Assembly: GCA_934527325.1 (NCBI GenBank)
Contig: CAKTAG010000012.1
Span: forward strand, 1-20,862
DNA from: an uncultured Candidatus Soleaferrea sp.
GTDB taxonomy: Bacteria > Bacillota > Clostridia > Oscillospirales > Ruminococcaceae
Direction of reading: 5' to 3'
DNA: 20,862 nucleotides
The notes below the pieces were generated by a model that worked only from the letters and a program-made list of their open reading frames with translations, made no database searches and was not told where the DNA came from. Made by a program: the position numbers and the translations under genes. How positions within the stretch are numbered: position 1 is the first letter of the stretch; every line of letters begins with the position of its first letter. This document shows, piece after piece, positions 14,908 through 20,862 of this stretch.

Positions 14908-15768
14908 TTAAAAACCTACTGATTGTTTAATGTAAATTTTGTTTTTAGGAATTTGGATAATATATTCAATGAATTTATCACATTCATTTTTTACAGATGA
15001 AGCTCCAACACCAGATTTATTCATGATGTCGATTGCTTCAGATATTGTATTATCAAATAATTTAACATCTTTTATAATGTAAACAGTACCTTTATTTGCA
15101 TTGTTATTACTTTTATTAAAATTCATAGAAAGGTTATTTTCTATATAATTAGATATTAGTTCATTAGTTTGGTTAACGTCTAGTTTTTTTTCAATGACCA
15201 TTTCAATAATTTTTAATTGGTGAGTAGTGTTATTTATTTTAGATAGTAATAGAGCATGTTGAAGAGTTAAGTTGTTGGTTGTTATTAATGTTTTAACATT
15301 GTTGCTTAGTTTTAAAACTTTTAACCTATCTGTTATAAATTGTTGTGTTACGCCAAGGCTAGTAGAAATCATTTCTTGAGAAAATTTAAATTCGTATATT
15401 AACTTAAATAATGCATTAGCTTCTTCAAAAAAACTTAAGCTTGTACGGTGCAAATTTTCAGAGAGTGATAATATTGGTATTTTTTTATCACATACATCAA
15501 CAGATATAGTTGGTAATTTTAATATGTTTGCTTCTTTAGCAGCTAAAAACCTTCTATGGCCAGAAATAATTTCACGCATATCATTTTCAAGTTTTTTTAC
15601 AATTAATGGTTGTAAAATTCCGTGGTCTTTTAAATTTTGAGCTAACTGTTTTATTTCAGTAGAATCGATATTTAACCGTGAGTGGTGTTTATTTGGAACA
15701 ATCATATCTATAGGGGTTAACTCTATTTTATTTTTTGCCTTTTCTTTTAACGTAGAAAATAAATTCAC
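14908..15768 (-). CDS. Second ParB-family protein, Noc-like
   Basis: 286 residues from GTG 15768, chosen because AGAGAGG ends 11 bases upstream. The frame stays open to 15861, but that extension is unlike the family and runs over a possible -10 (TATAAT, 15852-15847). Order: short N-terminal segment NLFSTLKEKAKNK; ParB N-domain (~15-110) with SGHRRFLAAKEA (69-80) at the CTP-binding box and ENLHRTSLSFFEEA (104-117); HTH (~129-155, SQEMISTSLGVTQQFI); C-terminal part ~220-286. In canonical ParB/Noc the box reads GERRxRA; here Glu is His. Its place beside rsmG, with a separate complete parAB, matches noc in Bacillus (nucleoid occlusion, DNA and membrane binding). The N-terminal segment could be the short membrane-binding helix, but this is inference. 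A second plain ParB is the alternative. Confidence 0.75.
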   Translation of the reverse strand: MNLFSTLKEKAKNKIELTPIDMIVPNKHHSRLNIDSTEIKQLAQNLKDHGILQPLIVKKLENDMREIISGHRRFLAAKEANILKLPTISVDVCDKKIPILSLSENLHRTSLSFFEEANALFKLIYEFKFSQEMISTSLGVTQQFITDRLKVLKLSNNVKTLITTNNLTLQHALLLSKINNTTHQLKIIEMVIEKKLDVNQTNELISNYIENNLSMNFNKSNNNANKGTVYIIKDVKLFDNTISEAIDIMNKSGVGASSVKNECDKFIEYIIQIPKNKIYIKQSVGF

Positions 15769-15908
15769 AATAAAACATTCCTCTCTAAACATTAATAACT
15801 GTAAAGTAATAAAAGGTAGTGTGTTTTGTGGTTTTAACTTTGCAGTATTATAGTTTAGCACAAATTTCTATTGTTTTCCATAATTTTTTCTCGACAAATA
15901 AATAGATA

Positions 15909-16652
15909 TTAAGCTAGTTTATTGGTATTATCTTTTTTCTGTATTATTTTTTTTGCTATTTTTGCAGAAGAACGAGGGTATTTTGGTGGAGTTTGCGATA
16001 TTTTTTTTATTAAAATTATTGAGCGGTTATCACCAGAAGGTAATTTATATTTGAAAATATCTGTAATTTTACCGCCTAGTATTTTAATTGTTTTCTCGGC
16101 ATCTTTTAATTCTTGGTCAATGTTTGTGCCCTTCATAGATATAAAATACCCGCCAATAGATACTAATGGTAAACAGTATTCACTAAGTTCACAAAGGTTT
16201 TTTACTGCCCTTGCAATAGCAAAGTTATATTTTTCCCTATAATTTGTTTTTTTACCAAGTTCTTCGGCTCGTGCATGAATAGCAAAATAATTTAAGTTTA
16301 ACTGTTCTTTTAGTAGTTCTAAGAATTTTACTTTTTTACCAATGCTATCTATTAGCGTAAGGTTAATACTATTGTTGATTATATTAAGTGGTACACCCGG
16401 GAACCCAGCACCGCTTCCAACATCAATAATTTTTGTATTGTTAATAGAAATATATTTGGTTACAATTATACTATCTAAAAAATGTTTTTCTATAATTTCA
16501 CTATCTTTAGTTATAGCTGTAAGGTTAACTTTTTGGTTATAGTTTTTAAGGAAGTCTGCGTATATACCAAAATTTTTTAATTGAGAATCATTTATATCAA
16601 TGTTATATTTTAAAGCAATGGTTTTTAAACTGTTAAGAATGATTTGGTCCAA
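15909..16652 (-). CDS. rsmG: 16S rRNA (guanine527-N7)-methyltransferase
   Basis: 247 residues. It makes m7G527 in the 530 loop of 16S rRNA; in other bacteria its loss gives low-level streptomycin resistance. The N-terminal helices carry NQKVNLTAI (39-47). Class I SAM motif I is IIDVGSGAGFPGVPL (75-89), followed by LIDSIGKKVKFLELL and FAIARAVKNL, and GGYFISMKG near 170. The C-terminus is Lys-rich. The start is TTG 16652, with GGGAG 7 bases upstream. It follows parB by 25 bases, and the parA-parB-rsmG order is a variant of the origin-proximal rsmG-noc-soj-spo0J cluster of Bacillus. Confidence 0.96.
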   Translation of the reverse strand: MDQIILNSLKTIALKYNIDINDSQLKNFGIYADFLKNYNQKVNLTAITKDSEIIEKHFLDSIIVTKYISINNTKIIDVGSGAGFPGVPLNIINNSINLTLIDSIGKKVKFLELLKEQLNLNYFAIHARAEELGKKTNYREKYNFAIARAVKNLCELSEYCLPLVSIGGYFISMKGTNIDQELKDAEKTIKILGGKITDIFKYKLPSGDNRSIILIKKISQTPPKYPRSSAKIAKKIIQKKDNTNKLA

Positions 16653-16677
16653 AATTATGCTCCCTTTTATTTAGTAT

Positions 16678-17592
16678 TTATTTTAATGCTTTTTTTATTT
16701 TGTCTATTATTTCAATTAAATCTTGTTGGTTGTGAAATTCTATTTCTATTTTTTTGGTTTTGTTTTTAGTTTTTATTTTAATGGTACGGTTCAATTTTTT
16801 TATTAAATTTTGCTGCAATTGTTGGTAAAATTTTTCATCATCACTGTTGGCAGAATTTTTATTAAGCGGGTTAGGGGAGGTATTTTGTTTATTACAATTG
16901 CTTGAGGTTGTATTAGTTTTTTTTAATTTTATTATATTTTCTACTTCTCTAACAGATAGCCCTTTTTCAAATATTTCTTGGGCTTTTTTTTCGATTTCGG
17001 AATTGTTTTCTAAAGTTATAAGTGCCCTAGCGTGACCAGCAGAAATTTTATTTTCTTTAATAAGCTCTATAACTGAAGTTGGCAAATTTAAAAGTCTTAG
17101 AGCGTTGGCTATAGCTGGCCTAGATTTACCTACTCTAGAGGCTATAGCATCTTGAGACATATTATACCTATCTGCTAAAAATTTATAACCTAAAGCTTCT
17201 TCAATTATGTTTAAGTCAGATCTTTGTAAATTTTCTATAAGTGCAATTTCCATCATTTCAATGTCGTCAAGTTCTTTTATTATAGCGGGAATTTCATCTA
17301 ACCCGGCTATTTTAGAGGCTCGCCAACGGCGTTCACCAGCAATAATTTGGTAATTACCCATTTTATCTGGCCTTACTAATATTGGTTGAAGTACACCATG
17401 TTCTTTTATTGAGTTGGCGAGGTCGGTTAATAATTTTTGGTCAAAATCTTTTCTTGGTTGTTCTTTGTTTGGTTTAACTTCAAATATTTTTAAAATAGTT
17501 ATTGAATTTTTATTGTTTAAATCAATGTCAGGTAATGTGTTAGAAAAAAGAGCATCTAAGCCACGCCCTAACCCTTTTTTTTGATTAGACAT
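16678..17592 (-). CDS. parB: Chromosome-partitioning protein ParB (Spo0J)
   Basis: 304 residues. It is a CTP-dependent DNA clamp that loads at parS and spreads, recruiting condensin and stimulating ParA. The N-terminal ParA-activating peptide KKGLGRGLDALF (5-16) is intact. The N-domain carries the EQPRKDF (44-50) and GERRWRA (86-92) boxes and ENLQRSDLN (120-128). The HTH lies at ~134-165 (MSQDAIASRVGKSRPAIANALRLLNLP), followed by KISAGHARAL. An Asn/Ser-rich linker (~226-254) precedes the C-terminal dimerisation region. GAGGTGA is upstream of the ATG, inside the last codons of parA. A perfect-consensus parS lies upstream at 18434-18449. Confidence 0.98.
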   Translation of the reverse strand: MSNQKKGLGRGLDALFSNTLPDIDLNNKNSITILKIFEVKPNKEQPRKDFDQKLLTDLANSIKEHGVLQPILVRPDKMGNYQIIAGERRWRASKIAGLDEIPAIIKELDDIEMMEIALIENLQRSDLNIIEEALGYKFLADRYNMSQDAIASRVGKSRPAIANALRLLNLPTSVIELIKENKISAGHARALITLENNSEIEKKAQEIFEKGLSVREVENIIKLKKTNTTSSNCNKQNTSPNPLNKNSANSDDEKFYQQLQQNLIKKLNRTIKIKTKNKTKKIEIEFHNQQDLIEIIDKIKKALK

Positions 17593-17609
17593 AATTTTTT
17601 AAAGTCACC

Positions 17610-18365
17610 TCATAAAATAATTTCATCAGCTAAATCTAAATATGAATTAGCACCTTTCGATAAATGATCGAAATATAATACAGGCTGCCCAAAACTAGGA
17701 GCTTCAGAAAGTCTAACGTTCCTAGGAATAACAGTTTTATAAACTTTATCTGGAAAATATTTTTTAACTTCATTGGCCACTTGTACTGTTAGGTTAAGTC
17801 TACCATCATACATTGTAAGTAAAACACCTTCTATTTCAAGGTTGTTATTGTAAAGCCTTTTTACTGTTCTAACAGTCATCATAAGCTGCGAAAGCCCTTC
17901 TAGTGCATAAAATTCACATTGAATAGGTACTAATAACGAATCGCTTGCACTTAAAGCGTTAAGGGTAATAAGGCCCAGTGAAGGGGGGCAGTCTATAAAT
18001 ATATAATCGTAGTCTTTTTTTATAGGTGTTAAAATATCTTTTATTTTAAACATTCTGTTTTCCATGTCTACCATTTCTATTTCTGCACCAGCAAGGGATA
18101 TATTTGAAGGTAATATATATAAATTTTTGAAATCAGTTTTCTTTATTACATCATTAACTTGTGCATTGTTAGATATTAGGTCATATACTGAACTGTTAAC
18201 AGCCCCTTTATCTATGCCTACTCCGCTAGTAGCGTTGCCTTGAGGGTCTAGATCTACTAGTAATACTTTTTTACCTTTACTTGCAATAGAAGCGGATATA
18301 TTTACAGATGTAGTGGTTTTACCAACGCCACCTTTTTGGTTGGCAACTGATATAATTTTTCCCAT
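17610..18365 (-). CDS. parA: Chromosome-partitioning ATPase ParA (Soj)
   Basis: 251 residues. It is a DNA-binding, ATP-switching partner of ParB that moves origins and, as Soj in Bacillus, regulates DnaA. The deviant Walker A KGGVGKTT (11-18) is intact, including the first signature Lys. DLDPQGNAT (39-47) is switch I, IFIDCPPSLGLITLNAL (~123-139) is Walker B, and the C-terminal VIPRNVRLSEAPSFGQPV segment is typical. The N-terminus starts directly at the Walker domain (short Soj type). It begins the parA-parB-rsmG operon, with an extended -10 promoter at 18403-18411. Confidence 0.98.
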   Translation of the reverse strand: MGKIISVANQKGGVGKTTTSVNISASIASKGKKVLLVDLDPQGNATSGVGIDKGAVNSSVYDLISNNAQVNDVIKKTDFKNLYILPSNISLAGAEIEMVDMENRMFKIKDILTPIKKDYDYIFIDCPPSLGLITLNALSASDSLLVPIQCEFYALEGLSQLMMTVRTVKRLYNNNLEIEGVLLTMYDGRLNLTVQVANEVKKYFPDKVYKTVIPRNVRLSEAPSFGQPVLYFDHLSKGANSYLDLADEIIL

Positions 18366-18402
18366 TTTTATAATCCTTTCGCAAAGGTTAATTAATATAA
18401 TT

Positions 18403-18411
18403 ATTATAACA
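18403..18411 (-). promoter_or_regulatory. Extended -10 promoter of parA operon
   Basis: On the minus strand TGTTATAAT (18411-18403) fits the extended -10 TGnTATAAT. No good -35 lies 17 bases further up, where the T-tract of the parS/terminator palindrome begins. It lies about 40 bases before the parA ATG and directly downstream of parS. Confidence 0.55.
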
Positions 18412-18419
18412 CATATAAT

Positions 18420-18463
18420 AAAAAAATAAAATATGTTCCACGTGAAACATATTTTATTTTTTT
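18420..18463 (-). terminator. Long palindrome: mtaB terminator with embedded parS
   Basis: Two 22-base arms (18420-18441 and 18442-18463) are complementary at every position but one. They form A7-TAAAATATG...CATATTTTA-T7 around the parS core. On the minus strand the palindrome begins at the mtaB stop codon (18464-18462) and ends in T7, the form of a rho-independent terminator. It is symmetrical, so it could act in both directions. Confidence 0.75.
18434..18449. promoter_or_regulatory. parS, ParB-binding centromere site
   Basis: TGTTCCACGTGAAACA matches the 16-bp parS consensus TGTTnCACGTGAAACA exactly. It sits 69 bases upstream of the parA start and inside the mtaB terminator palindrome. This is the only consensus parS I found in the window. 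Confidence 0.95.
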
Positions 18464-19760
18464 AAAGAAGGTTGCCAATGCAAGAATTATTATCAATACC
18501 AGTTATAACAACTTTTTTAATTTGCCCACAAAGGTTTTGGTTGCAATGAACAATAACATGGGTGTAATTTTTAGAATAACCTTGGTACAAATTGTTGCCA
18601 ACAGATGTTTCAAATAAAACTTCTTCTTTTAACCCAATTTGAGATTTTAAAAAATTAAGTTGAGATTCTTTTGCTATAGTTGAAATTTGGGAATTTCTGT
18701 ATTGTTTAATTGAATTGGCAAGTTGGTTAGGCATTAACGCTGCTTTGGTTCCAGACCTTTTTGAATAGCTAAAAACATGAATTCTTGAAAAGTTAACTTT
18801 TTTAACAAATTCTACAGTCTCATTAAATTCTTCATCGGTTTCACCAGGGAACCCAACTATTAAATCTGTAGTAATAGATGGGTTGTAGATATTATTTCTA
18901 ATAATTTCAATTAATGAAAAATATTCATTTGTGGTATAGTGCCTATTCATTCTTTTAAGGGTTTGGTTACAGCCACTTTGTAAACAAAGGTGAAATTGAG
19001 GGCAAAATTTATTGATGTTAGCAAGCTGTTTAATATCATCTAAAGTTAAAAGTTCAGGTTCTAAAGAACTTAAACGAATTCTTTTAACATCGTTTACTTC
19101 TGCAACTGTTTTTATGGCATCTATTAACCTTAAATTAATATCTTGCCCGTAAGATGATAAATTTATACCTGTTAAAACTATTTCTTTATGGCCATTTAAA
19201 GCTAGCTGCTCAACTTCAAATTTTATATCTTCTAATTTTTTAGATCGAATACGACCTCTAGCCATAGGAATAATGCAATAAGAGCAAAATCTGTTGCAAC
19301 CATCTTGAATTTTTATAAAAGCTCTTGTTTTACCTTCAAATTTATGTAAACTCATATTTTCAAATGTTTTATCTTGGTAATTAGGGTTTATGAATATTTT
19401 TGGGCTACCAACGTTTTTAGATTTTATTTTTTCTAATACTAGATCGTAAATTTTGTAGCGGTCTTTTGTGCCAGTAATAATATCGGCATCTGTAACTTCA
19501 CAAGCTTTATTAGGGAAGGCTTGTGGAAAGCACCCAGTTAAAACAATAATAGAATTTTTATTAGTTGCTCGTGCTCTATGAATAAGCTGGCGAGTTTTTT
19601 TATCTCCTGTAGAAGTAACGGTGCAAGAGTTAATTATGTAAACATCAGATGGTTCACTTGAGTTAACAACTTCAAAGCCATTATTTTCAAATTGTTGCCT
19701 TAGTACTTGACTTTCGTATTGGTTGACTTTGCAACCTAGTGTGTAAAAAGCTACTTTCAT
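18462..19760 (-). CDS. mtaB: tRNA (N6-L-threonylcarbamoyladenosine37-C2)-methylthiotransferase MtaB
   Basis: 432 residues. It is a radical-SAM enzyme that converts t6A37 to ms2t6A in tRNAs reading ANN codons. The MTTase N-domain has Cys10 (FYTLGCKVNQYES), Cys46 (INSCTVTS) and Cys77 (LTGCFPQ) for the auxiliary 4Fe-4S cluster. The radical-SAM motif is C155-x3-C159-x2-C162 in DGCNRFCSYCIIPMARGRIRSK. A C-terminal TRAM domain (~370-430) follows. TLGCKVNQYES distinguishes MtaB from MiaB. The stop codon lies in the parS/terminator palindrome. The ribosome site (AGGT) is weak. Its substrate, tRNA-Lys(UUU), is encoded at 7517-7592, though that is probably coincidence. Confidence 0.96.
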   Translation of the reverse strand: MKVAFYTLGCKVNQYESQVLRQQFENNGFEVVNSSEPSDVYIINSCTVTSTGDKKTRQLIHRARATNKNSIIVLTGCFPQAFPNKACEVTDADIITGTKDRYKIYDLVLEKIKSKNVGSPKIFINPNYQDKTFENMSLHKFEGKTRAFIKIQDGCNRFCSYCIIPMARGRIRSKKLEDIKFEVEQLALNGHKEIVLTGINLSSYGQDINLRLIDAIKTVAEVNDVKRIRLSSLEPELLTLDDIKQLANINKFCPQFHLCLQSGCNQTLKRMNRHYTTNEYFSLIEIIRNNIYNPSITTDLIVGFPGETDEEFNETVEFVKKVNFSRIHVFSYSKRSGTKAALMPNQLANSIKQYRNSQISTIAKESQLNFLKSQIGLKEEVLFETSVGNNLYQGYSKNYTHVIVHCNQNLCGQIKKVVITGIDNNSCIGNLL

Positions 19761-19833
19761 TATATAAACCTACACTTAAAAATTTAAAGATTGTAACTGT
19801 TGCGTTACTGTTAATTTAATTAATATAATATTT

Positions 19834-19862
19834 ATTATATCACTCTGCTTCATGTATGTCAT
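19834..19862 (-). promoter_or_regulatory. SigmaA-type promoter for mtaB
   Basis: On the minus strand: ATGACA (19862-19857), a 17-nt spacer, and TATAAT (19839-19834). Five of six -35 bases match and the -10 is perfect, about 74 bases before the mtaB start. Confidence 0.7.
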
Positions 19863-19925
19863 CTATTTTTGATACATTAGCCACAAATAGTGTGTAAATA
19901 TTTAATTTTATTCATTGTAAAAAAA

Positions 19926-19945
19926 TTATACTTAAAGGAGTATAA
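19926..19945. repeat. Short inverted repeat
   Basis: TTATACT (19926-19932) and AGTATAA (19939-19945) form a perfect 7-bp inverted repeat with a 6-nt spacer, in the AT-rich intergenic region upstream of mtaB. It could be a protein-binding site; nothing further supports this. Confidence 0.35.
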
Positions 19946-19971
19946 AAAAGATAATATAAAAAAATAAATAT

Positions 19972-20046
19972 TTTTCAACATAAAAGTTAATATAGACAAT
20001 CTTGGGTAAAAAAATGTTATCAACATTTTCAACAGAGTTTTCAACA
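19972..20046 (+). other. Cluster of four DnaA-box-like 9-mers
   Basis: Four same-direction copies of TTWTCAACA lie at 19972-19980 (TTTTCAACA), 20017-20025 (TTATCAACA), 20026-20034 and 20038-20046 (both TTTTCAACA). The DnaA box consensus is TTATCCACA; TTATCAACA differs at one position and the others at two. The surroundings are extremely AT-rich. This resembles DnaA-box arrays, but dnaA and dnaN are not in the window, so origin function is a hypothesis. Confidence 0.4.
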
Positions 20047-20185
20047 AAAAAAATAATGAATATTACAAAAGGTATTAAGTAACAATAAATATTTAAGTTA
20101 ACAAGTATGTGAAGAATATAAATTCTAATATTTACTGCAGAATACTTAGTTGAAATTAAAAAAATTAAGAATAGGTGCCAGAGTA

Positions 20186-20212
20186 ACACTTTTTTTTTAT
20201 TCGCATAATATA
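20186..20212 (+). promoter_or_regulatory. SigmaE/sigmaK-like sporulation promoter
   Basis: CATAATATA at 20204-20212 fits the mother-cell -10 CATAnnnTA. AC dinucleotides lie 14 and 16 bases upstream (20188-20189 and 20186-20187), near the spacing of the sigmaK -35 'AC'. It precedes the Cys/Gly-rich small protein by about 35 bases. Confidence 0.5.
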
Positions 20213-20246
20213 TAAATGACTAAACAAAAAAGGAGGTGAAACACAA

Positions 20247-20381
20247 ATGGGCTTTGGATGCGGTAATGGATGTAATAGCTGCTTATGGATTATAATATTA
20301 ATTATAATTATTGCTTGCTGCTGCAACAACAATGGTGGCTGTGGCTGCGGTAATGGTTGCAACAATGGTTGTGGTTGCTAA
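20247..20381 (+). CDS. Tiny Cys/Gly-rich membrane-spanning protein, probable sporulation/coat protein
   Basis: 44 residues, with a perfect AGGAGGTGA 7 bases before the ATG. The layout is MGFGCGNGCNSC, then a hydrophobic segment (LWIIILIIIIA, 13-23) that could span or enter a membrane, then a CCC cluster (24-26) and a C-terminal tail of alternating Gly, Cys and Asn (30-44). It has 11 Cys and 11 Gly. It resembles the short clostridial proteins annotated 'chorion class high-cysteine' and, loosely, the YjcZ-type tiny sporulation proteins. The Cys clusters suggest disulfide cross-linking or metal binding. A sigmaE/K-like promoter upstream and a terminator downstream make it a free-standing, probably spore-specific gene. 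The exact function is unknown. Confidence 0.85.
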   Translation: MGFGCGNGCNSCLWIIILIIIIACCCNNNGGCGCGNGCNNGCGC

Positions 20382-20407
20382 TTTAAAACAACTTTAATAT
20401 ATAAAAG

Positions 20408-20450
20408 AGGCTAGGTTGCCAATAAATTGTGTAACCATAGCCTTTTTTTT
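20408..20450 (+). terminator. Rho-independent terminator of the Cys/Gly-rich gene
   Basis: AGGCTAGGTT pairs with AACCATAGCCT (one bulged base) around a ~14-nt loop, followed by T8 at 20443-20450. It lies 26 bases after the stop codon. Confidence 0.85.
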
Positions 20451-20602
20451 GCTATTAAAAATCACTGATTGAACAAATAACTACTTAACAAATTAATTAT
20501 AGGTAAGTAATCAATTACAAGAATATATAAACAGAATGCACGGTGCTATATAAATGTTAATAGTAAAAGATGAATGTAAAACTCAATTAAAAAACTTGAA
20601 CG

Positions 20603-20862
20603 TTAACTATAAAATAAAGACTTATTGTTGAATGTAAAAACACTTAATGCTAAGCCAATACCAGCGTAGATAGTTATTATTGATGAACCACCAGCACTTA
20701 AAAGTGGGAGAGTAATACCTATAACTGGTAAAACGCTTAAGTTCATGCCAATGTTAAATATAATTTGAGAAAAAATCATTCCAAAAACACCAATACATAT
20801 AAATCGGCCTAAATAATCTTCGGATTTTAAGCTGGTGAATAATATTTTAAAAGCTAAACACA
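20603..20862 (-). CDS. RodA/FtsW/SpoVE-family glycosyltransferase, C-terminal part (partial)
   Basis: The last 85 codons of a gene that begins beyond the right edge. The visible part contains FGMIFSQIIFNIGMNLSVLPV, ITLPLLSAGGSS and a final transmembrane helix (IITIYAGIGLALSV). The N-x-G-M-x-x-x-LPxxGxxLPxxSxGGSS signature is that of SEDS-family peptidoglycan polymerases, which extend lipid II chains in the membrane. 'LPLLSAGGSS' and the short tail fit RodA better than FtsW, but the part shown cannot decide between RodA, FtsW and SpoVE. Confidence 0.9.
   Translation of the reverse strand, partial: CLAFKILFTSLKSEDYLGRFICIGVFGMIFSQIIFNIGMNLSVLPVIGITLPLLSAGGSSIITIYAGIGLALSVFTFNNKSLFYS

Noticed and set aside
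15769..15861. Longer N-terminus of the second ParB protein
   Set aside because: The added residues do not resemble the family and cover a possible promoter; GTG 15768 has a proper ribosome site.
19932..20189. Minus-strand 85-residue frame containing VENSVENVDN
   Set aside because: The repeat-like peptide is the reverse reading of the TTTTCAACA boxes. There is no ribosome site and composition is that of AT-rich non-coding DNA.
20165..20365. Minus-strand frame with poly Pro/Gln
   Set aside because: It is the antisense of the Cys/Gly-rich gene, which has a perfect ribosome site and terminator on the plus strand.

Overview
The window is very AT-rich chromosomal DNA from an endospore-forming, low-GC Gram-positive bacterium, most likely a member of the Clostridia. 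The evidence is the presence of SpoVS, a SpoIIM-family protein and a tiny Cys/Gly-rich sporulation-type protein, strong Shine-Dalgarno sites, frequent TTG and GTG starts, and the cluster parA-parB-rsmG-second parB that sits near the replication origin in Firmicutes. BspA-like leucine-rich-repeat proteins and a PD-(D/E)XK/AAA-type gene fragment suggest a host-associated organism. Genus and species cannot be called from the sequence alone.

Layout. 1-126 is the 3' end of an AAA/PD-(D/E)XK-type gene. 135-3256 is an accessory block: two tandem, recently duplicated secreted LRR_5 (BspA-like) proteins, the first carrying a 22-unit in-frame 9-bp repeat encoding Asp-Asp-Thr, closed by one terminator. 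3476-4794 holds a short unit encoding a solitary degenerate AgrC-type GHKL ATPase domain and a SpoIIM-family membrane protein. 4781-6475 is plsY-gpsA (phospholipid precursor synthesis) on the minus strand, overlapping spoIIM tail to tail. 6586-7250 is spoVS with a long structured leader and two terminator-like hairpins. 7448-7634 is a single tRNA-Lys(UUU) with its own promoter and terminator. 7755-8582 holds a third, truncated LRR paralogue on the minus strand. Its N-terminus is out of frame because of an A8 tract, and its upstream region is homologous to that of the tandem pair. 8817-9348 encodes a small secreted protein of unknown function with its own promoter and terminator.

9554-19862 is housekeeping DNA, all on the minus strand. 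In transcription order it is mtaB, [parS inside a terminator palindrome], parA, parB, rsmG, a second ParB/Noc-like gene, comM/yifB, rsmI and mutS. Close spacing from parA to rsmI suggests an operon or overlapping operons. ParA, ParB and the parS site form a complete chromosome-partition module, and the second ParB could be a Noc-type factor. RsmG, RsmI and MtaB modify 16S rRNA and tRNA. 19972-20046 carries four DnaA-box-like 9-mers in an AT-rich spacer, then a 44-residue Cys/Gly-rich protein behind a sigmaE/sigmaK-like promoter, and finally the 3' end of a rodA/ftsW-type gene.

The most unusual material is the three-member LRR family (repeat array, tandem duplication, homopolymer frameshift, shared upstream region). 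Next are the parS site that doubles as the mtaB terminator, the spoVS Shine-Dalgarno separated from its start codon by a hairpin, and the GHKL protein that has lost ATP-binding residues.
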